From contig NC_052489.1 of assembly GCF_009730915.1 (NCBI RefSeq), positions 23,491,916 through 23,555,915 of the forward strand: DNA of 64,000 nucleotides. Direction: 5' to 3'. The translations under genes and the position numbers were made by a program. Shown piece by piece: positions 12,603 through 24,904 of the stretch. Position 1 is the first letter of the stretch. Every line of letters starts with the position of its first letter. This DNA comes from Dioscorea cayenensis subsp. rotundata. Lineage: Eukaryota; Streptophyta; Magnoliopsida; Dioscoreales; Dioscoreaceae. The notes under the pieces were generated by a model. It did not search any database. It saw only the letters and a program-made list of their open reading frames with translations, and was not told the DNA's origin.

Positions 12603-13606
12603 ATGGATGGACACAATGTATCTGAATGCAGCAACACTTCATCAGTTAAGAAATCCACATCAAGGCCATCAGGGACCAAGAGATGGACACCGGCTGAGAG
12701 TCGCTATTTCATACGATTCATGGCTAACCAAGTTGAGCAAGGGCTAAAGATAGACAAAGGCTTTAAACCACAAGCAATCCAAGGTGCAATTCGAGCAATG
12801 AAGGATATGTTTGGGGTGATAGTCACAGAGGCCAATGTGGGAAACCATCTGAGGACAATAAGGAAACGGTGGGCAAGGATTAAAAAATTGAGAGACATGA
12901 GTGGTGTGGGTTGGGACAACAACCTTAAAGTTATTATCATGGGCGAGGCTGAGTACAGAGACTATATTCAAGTATTTCTTTTCTTTGATTTTTTTTTGTG
13001 ATAAATTGTAATGTTTACAAATTTTATTGTGCAGGTCCATGTACAAGATGAACCATATCTGAATAAGCCAATAGAGGATTACGACCTATTGGAGATTATA
13101 TGTGACAATGATCAAGCACGTGGTCATTATGCCATTCAAAATAATGGAACCCAAGTTGGCACAAATATGGACTTTGAGACAGCACCAGGACCAAGATACC
13201 CGGATGACAATTTTGTTGATTTGTCATTTGGAGATGCAGATGCACATGATGCCTCCCCGTTTGTTAATACTCAATCTGGCGCTTCCGAACATACATCAGC
13301 AACTAGTCCACAAAGAAAGAAAGGGAAAAGCAAGAGCAAAGCAAACACTGATGATGAGCCACTTCGCGAATTGGCGACCACCATAAACAAAGCATTGAAT
13401 CGGTTAGATCCAGCCAATCTCTTACTTTTACAAAAGAACTTTCAGAAGAATGTATGAAGCTAAAAGAATATGGCTACTGTACAAGGCAAATTCTGAGGGT
13501 ATATGAGCATTTGATGATGGATGATGCACGAGCTAGAATGTTCTTTGCCATAACTGAAGAAATGCGCAAGGATTGGTTGGAGGAATTCTTTGAATCATTT
13601 GACTGA
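12603..13606 (+). pseudogene. Harbinger Myb/SANT-like accessory protein, C-terminus frameshifted
   Basis: Exon 1 (12603-12971) encodes a Myb/SANT-like domain of the Myb_DNA-bind_3 type (RWTPAESRYFIRF..NHLRTIRKRWARIKKLR). An intron at 12972-13034 joins in frame to exon 2, which is open to the stop at 13455-13457 (263 residues). Beyond that stop a neighbouring frame continues with the usual family C-terminus (ITEEMRKDWLEEFFESF) up to a TGA at 13604-13606. A one-base indel near 13,420-13,440 has therefore probably cut off about 50 residues. In this superfamily the Myb-like protein binds DNA and works with the transposase to mobilise the element. Confidence 0.85.
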
Positions 13607-14732
13607 TGTTCTTGAGTTGTGGAGATGGTAATAAATTGTCTTTATTTTTTTTCATTGCAAATTTACTTGAACATGAAACTTAAGGTGTGGTAATTTGTTT
13701 TCCTTGAAGAATTAAGGCAACATGAAGTGGATGAATCTTATTCCTCCTCAGGACAGCTTCTTTCTAGTGGGAATTACTCATATGAATGGTTATATGTATG
13801 TTTGATTTTGACTTTTATATGTATGTTTGACTTTGTGGACTTTTAGAACTTATATACGTATGTTTGAAGACTTTTATATGTATGTTTGACTTTGTGCACT
13901 TTTAGAACTTATATATGTATGTTTGAAGACTATTATATGTATATTTGTAAGAGATTTCATATGGAGTTTGCATGGAGAATTATATGTATTTTTTGGACTT
14001 ATATGAGTTGTTGTTTGAAATTAATATGTGTTTTTGATTTGCTTTCAAATGTTGTTGTCTTAAAGTACTTGTTTGCATATAAAAAGTTTTTATATTTCAT
14101 AGTGATGTTGTTTCAAAATTATAGATTATCATGCTTGATTTGGTACTAGTTTACTCAAAATAGAATCAGTTGCAAGTGCATCACTCACTATTTTGATGAA
14201 ATTATACTAATGACAACTGGAAATAGATGAAATATCCATGCAAATATTTAAAAGCATATGTGAAAAATTTTGTATTGTTACCTTTTTTTAGAGTTATAAT
14301 AATTGCTTCTTAAGTTTATATTAATAGTTAAAATTTATTCCAATAATTCCAATAATAATAATAATAATTTCATATTATTACAATATGTAATAGTATGTTT
14401 AAAAATTAATTTAATAATAGAATTATGATTTTCTTAATATTAGGTTATTTAATTTTATATATATTAAAAAAAATGAGATGTTAAGCATGTGAGGGTTAAT
14501 CTCACCATGGTGATCATATACTTCAAATACATCAAACCAAACACATTTTTTACAAATCAAAATTTACAAATTCTTCCAACCAAATACAAAATTCTATAAT
14601 CCTACATTTCAGATACATCTAACCAAACACTGAATTTGTTAGTTCACTGCATTTTTAATTACAGGATTTACAATTACACTGTAATATGAAATTCACTGTC
14701 TTTTCAATTACAGCTAACTAAACGCACCCTTA

Positions 14733-17700
14733 GTTTTATTTGCGTGGTATTACGCACAATCTACTAGGACATCTCCATACTAGACCCATCCAACATGATA
14801 TTATCCCAATAAAGACTAGGTACTCTAGCATAGGTTGGGCCATGAGCTTAAAGGTGAGTCTAACTTTATTGTGTGATATTGATAATGACTTTTGAATTTT
14901 GATGTATATCATACCACCTACACGCACCATGATGGCTGACATACGCCTTACATGCATGGGTCACACGTGCCGGTAATATGCACTATTGCATGTGTCGTTA
15001 AATTACTCATGTTGATCACCCTAATGCAAAGGCCACAAATATGTATTGAGACATACTGGACATAATCACTTTTCATATGGATTATATGCAAAATTATTTA
15101 ATTTATCTAAATAAAAAAAAATAGCTATAGTAAATTGAAACAATATGTAGGTTTATATCTAACACATACATCTCTAACCATATGATAAATGAAATACAAT
15201 TACAAAAACAAAAATAATAACATAATTATAAAAATATTCATGCATGCTAGTTAGAGGTATAAAAGCTTTTGTACCAACTGTTGGAAAATTTATTAAAGTT
15301 TGATATCAACACAGACAATCTTTATTATTTAGATATACTATGAATACTAGCAGAACATTAGATGTCTAATCCAATGAAGGCTTTAATAAATTAATTTTGG
15401 CATTTGAAGATCACAATAGTAATGCTAATCTACATCATTTAATAGATAGAAAAACCCTGATGATATTGGTCTATACAAGATCCTCTCTATCAAAGAATTA
15501 ACTTTACTTTAAATTTTAAAGTAATTAATATATAAAATACCAATTAGGATTAACGCATGATTTTAATACTAAAGTTATTGATCATAAAAATTTATTTAAA
15601 TCTAAATCTAAATCTAAATCTAAATCAGTCTGAAGTCAATCAAGATTTGCAATTTTACATTAACACTTGCATCATATTATAGAATTCCCTTTAGTCTTTA
15701 TCATCCTTATCTTGACAAGTGATTGATGGCATGTATGGTGAACCTGAATGGAAAAGATGCAAATAAATGTCACCAATAATTGGTGCTCACAATTGGTAAT
15801 GTAATGGTAGAGAGTTACTGTTTCAGAGGCCTTGTGCGCTTACTAGGTTTCGGTTTTATGGTTGTACAGCTGTTTGTCGGCGCACCGGGTCTGACAAGCC
15901 GAGCTTAGTTCGGGGCATGACACTATTGTTTTTTTTTTCTCAATAAATTTGAGTATTTCGATAGTATACCAAATTTTTATTTACTAGAATTTCAATAAGT
16001 GTTTGTTAATTGTAAAGTGGAAAAATGTAATGATTTTAGAGCTTACTCGAAAATTTAATTTTACTAGAAAATCTTAATTTATGAATTAATAACTCTCTTA
16101 TCTTTTTTTTATAATAAAAATGACAAGAGCTACCTTGAAAAGTGTGTGTCAAAAAGACATGTAAGTACGATAGTACATCAATTATAATGATTTAACTATT
16201 CCATGAGAATTTGCTATATAGGGCAGGTTAATATATAGACAAAAAATGGCTTTTCATAATGACTTATCATATAGAGAGATGAAAAATACTACTCACCCTA
16301 AAGAGACTCAATAAACGATATTAGTATATTATTCTGTAGTATTTAAACAATATTGTATAATACCCGGCAGAACGAATTCAATCTGGCACCACTCATTTTA
16401 CCATTCTAATCACTCACCAATATACCATCTAGTCATTGTGATATATATCACTAAAATCTTAAATAGAATGGCCAACGACCAAATGATCTATTGGTATACG
16501 GGTTGCGATAGAGCTCTTCATCGAGTGGTGAGAGTTCGTTTTTCGGCTGAGGGCACATTTCTGGGAGATGTGAGCAGTGGTTGTGTGCGGGTGGTCTTAG
16601 CGCCCATGTGTACGCAGACCCCGCCCCCCACTGTTCTCTCGAGGTTTGTGTATGCACTGCGGTTTTAGCGGGGACTTTCGTACTGTTTGTTCCTCTTGTA
16701 TCTTAAATAGAATGGATCGAAAGTTAAAATAGTTTAATTAAAATGTGAGTGTGAAGAAGGATCATGCAAAGAAAGACAGAGAGACACCACCAACCAATCC
16801 GAGTCTTTTTATTTAATAACAAGAGATTCACCAAGGTCTTGTCCTCCTCAACAAGGCATTGTGGGACCTTGGCCAGCTTAGAAACTTCTCCATTTTCAAT
16901 AGTCAAAAGCTTTTCTTGTCTCTCGCCCTTTTTCTCTCTCTCTCCATTCTTTTTACTTACCATCTCTGTGCATGCATGGAAAGATCAATGAGAAACATGG
17001 ATTAATCCCAACGCTTAAAACACTTTCTCATCATATATACATATCTATATATATCAAAGGTATATATAAACATAATGATATAGGTTTATAAAAAAGAGGT
17101 TTTAAATATGAAAAGAAATGTTATTTAATGCATTCCTCTAAGTATATATATATTATTCCTCATTACCTAGTTTTCATTTTCACCTCATCATTCATATAAA
17201 TCATACATTTAACAACAATATATGCAAAACTCCTAATATAATCAATCTCTATTATTCCACCAGTAAAACCAATAAAAGAAAATTAATTTCTGGGAGAATT
17301 AGTGCTGCATGTGATGCATTAAACTCTTGCAAACGTAATTTGTGATAACTAGCATGCCACATACCTGTGTCATTTTCTAAGATTGTGAGAATCTCTCCTG
17401 CATTTACAGTTCCTTTTCCCTCATAAAAATGCCAAAAAAGATTGTTGAGAATTTTGATTTCTCTGTACCAACTTCTTAACTTCTCCTAGTAGTACTCTAG
17501 TACCTTCTCTTTGCACCAAGACATGATTATTCAAAACCCTAATTAGGGTTTCAATTCCCTGCCACTCTTATCATTTATATATATATATATGCATGCACAC
17601 CCATTCATCTAGTTAGTTTTACTGATATATCTAAGACTAAGACTTCAACATTTTTATTATCATATAACATCTCTTACAACAAGTCTCTCCATTGCCACTA

Positions 17701-17750
17701 CTTCAACAACTTCAACACTAACAAAACTCACTAAAACAAACACATAACTC
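14733..17750. other. AT-rich intergenic region with SINE insertions
   Basis: No gene seen. It holds a short TCTAAA tandem repeat at about 15597-15626. A GC-richer tract at about 15,790-15,930 has a tail (GGCATGACACTATTG) resembling the 3' end of the SINE at 19.16 kb. The complete SINE lies at 16472-16699. The last kilobase is probably the 3' flank of the AP2 gene. Confidence 0.5.
16472..16699 (+). mobile_element. tRNA-derived SINE, 228 bp, with 16-bp target-site duplication
   Basis: The body is flanked by perfect 16-bp direct repeats ATCTTAAATAGAATGG (16456-16471 and 16700-16715), the length expected for LINE-mediated insertion. The 5' part contains a box A-like TGGTATACGGG and a box B-like GAGTTCG about 60 bp later. 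It shares the start CCAACGACCA..TGATCTATTGG with the copy at 19,163. Translation into 76 codons has no meaning here. Confidence 0.75.
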
Positions 17751-17794
17751 TCTTCTTCTTCTTCTTCTTCTTCTTCTTCTTCTTCTTCTTCTTC
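17751..17794 (+). repeat. (TTC)n microsatellite
   Basis: Uninterrupted TTC repeat just beyond the stop codon of the AP2 gene (on its 3' side), followed by a (TA)n run at about 17817-17840. Both may lie in its 3' UTR. Confidence 0.8.
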
Positions 17795-17845
17795 ACTCTC
17801 TACTAATTATCAATCATATATATATATATATATATATATACTAAA

Positions 17846-18457
17846 TTATGGATAGCTCCAAAGGGACTCAGACTCAGAAACATGAGGGGAGTCATCAGAA
17901 CAAGAAGGACTCAACCTTGGAGGACTCATAAGCATGCCTTCAGCCATGTTCATCAACAACAATGGCATATCAAACAACTCCTCTTCATCCACAAACTCCA
18001 CAACATCTTTTCCATTCTCACCAATCTCCGGCCTCATCACGGCAGCTGCCGCTGCCGCTGCAGCTCTAATATCAGCCGGAGACAGTGACACCGGAGTTGG
18101 CCAAGAACCAATACACTCAGGAAAATTCAAAACAGCATCCTTTCCCTTTAATGCATGACAAGCAACATCATAAGCAACTGCAGCCATCTCTGGAGTTGGA
18201 TAAGTGCCCAACCATATCCTATTGGCCTTTCTTGGTTCTCTTATCTCTGACACCCATTTCCGGCTCCGACAACGAATGCCTCTATACTTCCGGTGATCAC
18301 TGGAACCTCTGCCGACATGTGATGATGATGATGATGATGATGATGAGACACTTTGTGTGAATGGTTGTTGGCACACAATTGTGGACTCTTGTTGCTGCTG
18401 TTGTTGATGAAATTCATACACGTGTGATTGTGACACGTGAGAATGATCATCAGCCAT
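17846..18457 (-). CDS. AP2/ERF transcription factor, DREB subfamily (A-4/A-5-like)
   Basis: Single-exon 203-residue nuclear DNA-binding protein. Residues 18-23 form a Gln run and 38-46 a Ser run. The AP2/ERF domain spans about 57-113, from KYRGIRC to VLNFP, with the WVSEIREP and [17 protein letters not shown] signatures. Val in WV and Glu in REP are the DREB-type residues that favour DRE/CRT (CCGAC) elements. A poly-Ala stretch (about 132-139) and an acidic C-terminal segment ([18 protein letters not shown]) suggest an activation region and match DREB A-4/A-5 relatives. One oddity is RSRKW, where relatives usually have Gly before the Lys. The ATG at 18457 gives the family's usual length. Stress-responsive function is inferred from the family only. 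Confidence 0.92.
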   Translation of the reverse strand: MADDHSHVSQSHVYEFHQQQQQQESTIVCQQPFTQSVSSSSSSSSSHVGRGSSDHRKYRGIRCRSRKWVSEIREPRKANRIWLGTYPTPEMAAVAYDVACHALKGKDAVLNFPECIGSWPTPVSLSPADIRAAAAAAAAVMRPEIGENGKDVVEFVDEEELFDMPLLLMNMAEGMLMSPPRLSPSCSDDSPHVSESESLWSYP

Positions 18458-18664
18458 GTTTTTCCTTTTGTTTTTTTTGGTTTTTTTTTATATATAATAA
18501 TATTTGAATAGAGAGCTAGCTAGCTAGGGAGGGAGGGAAATAGTTGGGAAGAGAATTGGAGTTTTTAAGGGGTGGAAGGAAGCGAGGGAAGTTACGCGGT
18601 GGATTTTGTGTGAGGGAATGCACACGGTTTTGGAAGTAGTTTTCAGTGAGCTGGTTCTTGAACT

Positions 18665-18695
<31 letters not shown>

Positions 18696-19162
18696 ATTAA
18701 GTGTTTGTGCTTTTGTAGTTTTGTTTAGTTTTTTTTTCTTTCTTTTTATTAGAATTTTAACTGGAAACAGTGGATGGATGTTGAGTGGTGATGGGATTTA
18801 TCATTTATGAGATGGAGATGTGTTTGTGGCTGACACGTGTTTTTAAGAATATTTAATGTCCATGTTGAATTTGTAAAGTATTTGAAATGTTGGTTTTTTT
18901 GTGTTTTGAGTTCATCCATTAATTGTTCTCCCAATGTAACTTAGCCGACATTTCTTGCTTGAGTATTCATTTTGGGAAAAACAGATATTAAATTTTAAAT
19001 TTTATGTTAAATAATGATTAAAAATACTGTTGATATTATGGTTGAGCTTTAAATTTATATTTATTCGAAGCTTTTTTTAAATAGTATAGTGATTATTGTC
19101 TATTTATAAAAAAAAATAATAAAAAGGGTCCATAGAATAAATGATTAATACTATTTTATTTG
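18458..19162. other. AP2 gene leader/promoter region
   Basis: Upstream flank of the minus-strand AP2 gene. It contains a (CAG)n run at about 18664-18694, probably in the leader, and the ACACGTGT motif listed separately. No other gene was seen. Confidence 0.5.
18833..18840. promoter_or_regulatory. ACACGTGT G-box/ABRE-like motif upstream of AP2 gene
   Basis: A CACGTG-core palindrome about 376 bp upstream of the AP2 start codon. Such motifs bind bZIP/bHLH factors and are common in ABA- or stress-responsive promoters. Activity here is inference. Confidence 0.4.
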
Positions 19163-19340
19163 CCAACAACCATTTGATCTATTGGCATCGGGTCCTTTGC
19201 ATAGGGTGTTCACTTCGAGTGTGGAGCGTGGCTCCCCGAGTTCGATCCCCATCTCGCGTAAGGTGAGGGCACAACTCGGTGGTGGCCTGGCTCACGCGTT
19301 TTAGTCTCGGGTTCCGTGACATTGTCGTCTTTCTCAAAAA
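19163..19340 (+). mobile_element. tRNA-derived SINE, best-preserved promoter boxes
   Basis: Box A TGGCATCGGGT (19183-19193) and box B GTTCGATCC (19240-19248) match the pol III consensus at near-tRNA spacing. The copy starts CCAACAACC like the one at 16472 and ends near GTCGTCTTTCTC, followed by an (ATTT)n tail. No clear target duplication was found, so the borders are approximate. The downstream part is not tRNA-like, so this is a SINE and not a tRNA gene. Confidence 0.7.
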
Positions 19341-20236
19341 TATTTTTATTTATTTATTTATTTATTTCAATAAATTTATTCAAGCATTAATTCTAATATG
19401 AGTTTTAATAATTATATATAATTTAATAATTTAATAATGAAATTACGAAAATGGGTAGACGTCCTCGGTCAAGGATTTCTGCACAGGTTGTTGTGTTAGA
19501 ATTGGGACCTCACAGGTCCATTATTGTAGCTGGGCTGGACCCAATTTCTTTGGTTATAACTAAATTTAAGCTGATTTATTTTATATAATATAACCAGCTT
19601 CTTATCTCATTTTCATTTCTCCAACAATCTCTCAATCTCTCATTCGTATTTTTTTCGTATTTTTTTCATACTTAATTGACACTTGAAGTGTCTCATTTAA
19701 TCAGTGGCGGAGCCAGAAATTTAATTAGTGGAGTTCATATATAAGTATAATATTAACTAGTGTCAATGTACACGGGAGGGAACCATCTTACCTACTTGAT
19801 AATATATTTATTATTAATATTTTTTTATAGAGAGCAATCTTGCTTGCTTGATAATATATTTATTATTATTATTTTAAAATTTTTTTTTTTTGACCCCACA
19901 ATCTCTAATGTAGCTCAATCCTTGCTGGTCTTTATCAAGATGTGTTAACCCAAAGACATTCCAATCCTCAGGTTAGCTATACCCTTCCTAGATATATAAG
20001 GAATGGATGAAATTGTCATCCCTAATTACACATTATATACTATTAATTTACAAAAATATGACTTTTTGGATATGAAATTCTAATTCAAGAAATTTACTCA
20101 TAGAAAAAGTAACATTAGTGTTGAACCATGCACCACTTCTTCATAACTAGTACAAAGTTGGCATACATACATACAAAGACAGATATATATAGGATGATCA
20201 AAAGGAGTTCTTCAAAGAAGAAAAGAATTTAAGTCT
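19341..20236. other. intergenic region between SINE and FN3K
   Basis: AT-rich. It holds two similar segments (TTGATAATATATTTATTATT at about 19798 and 19848) that form a small tandem duplication. No gene seen; the right end is the probable 3' UTR of FN3K. Confidence 0.5.
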
Positions 20237-22569
20237 TCAGCATTTCAACATCCTTAGGTAGTCATCTATTATAGACACAGCCGACGATTGATATCCCGAC
20301 CCAAAGAGATTGTAGTGATTCAAATAATGGTAAAGCATGTAGAGATCTCTCCGGGTTTCAAACCCTGGTTGTTTCGGCATCACCTGAATGATAGAACACA
20401 TACTAACTATGATGATTGGTGTAAGTTTAAAACTCCGAAAGAAAATTTTCAAATTTGTCGGTAAGAGAACAAATGTGAGGGAGGATACCTCAAAATAAGA
20501 ATTATAGAATGATCCGCCGAATCCAGCACACCAAGACATTCCGAATTCCGCTTCATTGTGTCCATCTACAATGAAGAGAAAAATACTTGAAAGGTAGCAA
20601 CACAAGTAGTTAGTTTTACAATCAATGCCCCACCGTCATTTATTGATTTGTTCATGAGAAGTGAGTGATCAAATTCAGAAAAATTCAGAAGTGAAATCAT
20701 TTTTGTTTACATCGTTTTTAAATTATGAGAAACGTCTTTTATCCCTTCAAAGTCTTTTGTTTTTTTCACAATTTATGCAACTTTCTTCCAATCAATTGTT
20801 TCAAGAAGGCAAATAAAAGAAATCCATTCTAAGAATTCATAACCTAAATGTATGGCAGATAATCATGCCCTACAATTCTGAAAAATTGAACAAGGACATA
20901 CAGTAGCATGCCGGATCTAATATAACAGGATTGCCATCCTTATCAGTGCTGATATTCCCACTCCAAAGGTCTCCATGAAGCAAGCATGGTTCAGTCACAA
21001 CACCTTCAAAGAGAGGCCGCAAATTCTTCATTAATCGTTGGCCTGTCAAGCAAAGGAAACAAGTAGAAGCACCGAGAAAACAATCATTCAGTAAAGTTAA
21101 AACCACAATGTTCCAAATACAAGTTGAAGTGAGAATCAATAAGACAAGAAGTTCAAAATGCCAAACAATGTAATCATTATGTTAGTGAGCTCAAGAGAGA
21201 TATTTCAGTTCAATCTTCTTAAATGCCAATGTGAAAGAAGTTAAACCATTGAATATAAATAAAATGAAATGAAACTTAACAGCAATTGAAATATAGGAAG
21301 AAAAAACAGACAGAAGTCCATTCCAATCTTGCTGATATCAATACCATTTTACCTTTTTCATATATGCTAGAATCCCCAAACTTCTTCAATGCTAACTTCA
21401 ACTGATATCCCAATCTATGCTCTGCAAAGAATTCAACCCAATCTGAAGACCAAGTATTCATCTGGGGAGTACTGCAGCACACAATTGATGAAGTAAGAAT
21501 AAGATCCGTGATCACCGTATAACTTGTAGTTTAGAAGCATCAATACGTTGGATAATAAAGTTTAACCTGTTGAATGAAACAACAGAAGTATTGAGATTTC
21601 ACCTGCCAATGGTATTATCGACATCAAAACCAAAGCCTCTTTCTGATTTCCCGGCTTTATGCATTTCACCCAGCTTTCTCCCTAACACAGACTGAGGGCG
21701 CACTATAGATAGGAACAATGAATCTCACAGAACAACTTTTAGCAGAAAAATTACTGAGTTTGTAGCTTTTACCTGATCTCCTCTGGACATCCCAAACTCA
21801 ATGTATTCCATGATTATAAAGGAGCCACCAGTCGGCAAAGCTCCTACCTTCTCAAATCACAAATGCAATGAAAATTCTACTATACAAAATCAACTGATCC
21901 TAAGAGATAGATTTTAATTCTCTACCTTATATGGTTTTGGTACACGAATTGAGTTTGTGGCATACATGGCATTTAGCCCCATAGCTTCACCTTCAAACAT
22001 TGATGGCCCAATCCCCCTAAGTTAAATTACATAAAAATCTAAGTTTCAGCGAAGGATAATGAATCAAGAAACCAGTTCCTCAAGCACTAAACATTTGTAG
22101 ACATCCATATAACATCAAATTAGGTTTCTCAATCATAAAAACATTGACAGAATTACTTGAAAAAAAAAAAAAGAAGGAAAAAAGTGAGCTTTGGTTACCT
22201 GTTTGTTTTCACAAAGAAAGAACCAGCATCAGTGTCATATCTAGTTGCTAGATTGATACAGCCACCTCCAATGGAACTAATCCTTGTGATTTCAGTAGCA
22301 TTCCCTTCAGTAAGGATCCATTTTCGCACTGGATCATCACCCAAAACAGCCACTGGAACCAAACAAGCATTAAGAGAGAGAGCGAGAAAACGAAGCTGGG
22401 CAAAGATTGCAGTTTTGGATTGAAAAACAGAAGCAAGATGAGAGCTTTATGGGATGGAGAAGTTACTGGTTGAGAAGGTGGCAGCGCGGCGGCGTTCGGG
22501 GAGGGATAAGCGGAGGGAGGAGAGGGAAGGGACGGCGGGAGTGGAGGTGAAGACTCCCATGAGCACCAT
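20237..22569 (-). CDS. FN3K: fructosamine-3-kinase / protein-ribulosamine 3-kinase, plastid-type
   Basis: Nine coding exons on the minus strand: 22569-22467, 22352-22199, 22016-21926, 21847-21773, 21691-21603, 21471-21353, 21042-20902, 20565-20489, 20383-20237. All have GT..AG borders with matching phases and together give 331 residues, the family length. FN3Ks phosphorylate sugar adducts on protein lysines so that the adduct falls off (deglycation). Residues 1-34 are Ser/Arg-rich and lack acidic residues until Glu25, like a chloroplast transit peptide, and the conserved body starts MAVLGDDPVRKW. The Gly-rich loop has SIGGGCIN with Cys66, the conserved redox-switch cysteine described for this family. 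The catalytic loop is HGDLWSGN (233-240) and the metal-binding Asp is in LDPACYYGHNE (from 252). It is intact. The transit peptide depends on the first intron, which joins exon 1 in frame. Confidence 0.95.
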
Positions 22570-23430
22570 TATCCATCCCTCTGCTTCTACAAAGCTCTTT
22601 TCTCCTCTTTCATACTGGGGCTGTTTTACTTATTCCCCCTTGTAAATTTACAATTTTATCGGATGTTTATAAAGAGAACCCCTTGTAAAGTTTGAAAACT
22701 TGAAATTGTGATTTTAGCCCCCTATATTTTTCAAAACTTATTTGCAAACATAAATTGCTGGTGCTACAAGCAACTTTTTAATAAAATTTTGACAGTTTTT
22801 ATTTAGAAAGCTGAAATTTTTTTATTAAAATCCAAGATTTATCAAAAATTATTGCAATCCTAATAAACATTTTTGTTTAATGAAATTATAATGATTGACA
22901 AGAATTATTATTATTATTTTTGGTTATTTCCCCTGAAAATTGGGATTTTATTATACATAGATTTTTGGTAAATTATTTGAAACCCCTTCAAAAGGGTGGT
23001 GTCAAAAAAAAAACTCTTTTTTGAATAAGTTTTTAATGACATTTTTGGTAAAATTTTGAGAGGAATTGATGCCAGAACCAGCGTGTCTTTTTTAATGAAA
23101 AACTTATGGCCACCAAACAAGTATAAACTTTGCTATTAAACTCTAGACTTTGAAAATATTATCAACCATTTTGGCTATTCCACAAAAAAATTCAGTGTAT
23201 ATTTTAGGAAAATTTTTATAGGAATGATGCATAAAAGTTAATTTGCAAATGCTGCCAAAATTGTTGACTTAGAAGCACAATGTACAGAACCACCATCATA
23301 CCTATAAACACAAGCTCAATGTCATGGATTTTGAGTTGTTGATGAGCATAAAGAAACTCAGAATGGTAAAAGACAGACACACATGAAATTATCAGTTATT
23401 TTCAAAGTCATTGCTGATGCCAAAACAGGG
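22570..23430. other. spacer between FN3K and RING gene
   Basis: Upstream flank of FN3K and downstream flank of the minus-strand RING gene. AT-rich, no recognisable gene or repeat border. Confidence 0.5.
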
Positions 23431-24863
23431 TCAGGGATGAGTGAGAGGATGCAGAGGAGGACTGTCCACTTCCATTGCTTGAAGTATTTCGATCAAGGAG
23501 TCGTCTGAATCATTCAATGATAATCGGCAAACTGGACATGTTGAATGATTGTGAAGCCATGAATCTATGCAAATAAGATGAAAGCAATGGCCACATGTAG
23601 GCAGTGTTCTTATTAATTCACTCTGTTGATACTCCCCTAAACATATAGAACACCTGTAAAAGCAAAGAAGAAGGTTTTTCAGCATAAGCTTATTATGCAT
23701 TCATGTCCTTCAGTGGCATATGAACCGATGCACTTGTTTCAGCTTTCCTTTTCAGGTGAATGAGTTTTTAATCCAACTGATAAATGCTACCTCTGAAAGA
23801 ATTTAGTTTGCGCAAACCATGAATGCAGAAAAGTCATCAACAAAAGAATAAAGAAGCAGAACAAGCTCTTCTTTCTCTTTTACTGACAAATACTGCCCAC
23901 ATTGTTTACATTGCTGGGAAAGATAAGATATTATATCTGTGACTGGCTACGTATGTTGTGAGAATGATGCAAGAATGATCAAACAAAGAAAGCAAGATAA
24001 AAATTAACATCAGAAAAGTGCTTACTGGATATCTTCTCTAGAATGTAAAACTTCACTGTTGTAAATCATTGTAGGAAATGCAGCAAGTTTAATTGGCTCC
24101 AAACCTTTGTTTGTTTTCTTCAGCTGCCAGAATTATGTATTAGTATCAGCAAAGAGCCAGAATCCTGAGAAACGCCCATACTTCCATACAATTATTCAGA
24201 AAGTAGAAATCCTTTCAGGTAAATCAAGATTAATCCTGGACTAATGGTACAATATTTATACACTTAATTTTGCCCCATATGAACTCAACCACAACCAATT
24301 CATTCACAATGTCTTGCATGAGAGATAGTTTATGTGATTGCTTCACAGAATTTATAAACAAAGAAAACGCCAAAGAAATTCAGTACAATAATTTCCTGCC
24401 TTGGCAACACAGACTTTTATTAATTCATCCATCTTATTCTCATCATTAGACCAAACAGAAGGGAAACAACATTCTTTCTCATTTTTGCTCTTTTTTTTCC
24501 TCAAACAAATGCACTCATTGAAATGTCAGAGACTAGAAGGAAACAAATCATGTGATGGAAAAGGAAGATGACAACAACAACAGCCACCAAAATAATAATT
24601 AAACTCCTCAGTTTTCTCATTTTCCTGTCTGAACCATCAATCCAAAGACATATATATCAAACAATGCCGAAAGAAGAAAGATAAGTACAAGCACCAACAA
24701 AAACCTCTCCTTTTCATCAAGGGGGGCACACAAAAAAGGAGCCACCTTTCACAATGACACAGCAAGAAAATACATGGAAATTTCAGTACAACAAAAGCCA
24801 GCAAACTTCCTTTCATTTGCCTATCCATCAAATTTGTAACGCTTACTCAAACATTAACAAATA

Positions 24864-24904
<41 letters not shown>

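Larger units (their letters stand above)
9546..14729 (+). mobile_element. PIF/Harbinger DNA transposon, 5.2 kb, both genes present but broken
   Basis: Terminal inverted repeats (left GGGTCTGTTTGTTTGG; right, reverse complement, GGGTGCGTTTAGTTAG) are flanked on both sides by TTA (9543-9545 and 14730-14732), the canonical Harbinger duplication. Subterminal DNA carries inverted copies of TGTTTGTTTGGGGGTATTTG-like words on the left and CCAACCAAATAC / AACCAAACAC on the right. Inside, on the plus strand, are a DDE transposase (11040-12278) and a Myb/SANT-like DNA-binding protein (12603-13606), the two-gene set of autonomous PIF/Harbinger elements. Both genes carry disabling changes, so this copy is no longer autonomous. 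Confidence 0.93.

Noticed and set aside
15290-15320. TGTTGGAAAATTTATTAAAG as a copia-like LTR start
   Set aside because: No second copy, no matching end and no target duplication found.
18241-18450. His-rich and Met-rich frames overlapping the AP2 gene
   Set aside because: Alternative-frame readings of the Ser-encoding repeat in the real AP2 frame.
19163-19260. Possible tRNA gene (good box A and box B)
   Set aside because: The sequence between the boxes does not fold into anticodon and acceptor arms, and the body extends into non-tRNA SINE sequence.
22157-22645. Frames on both strands over FN3K exons 1-2
   Set aside because: Only the spliced minus-strand reading gives the conserved FN3K N-terminus; the others are shadows.
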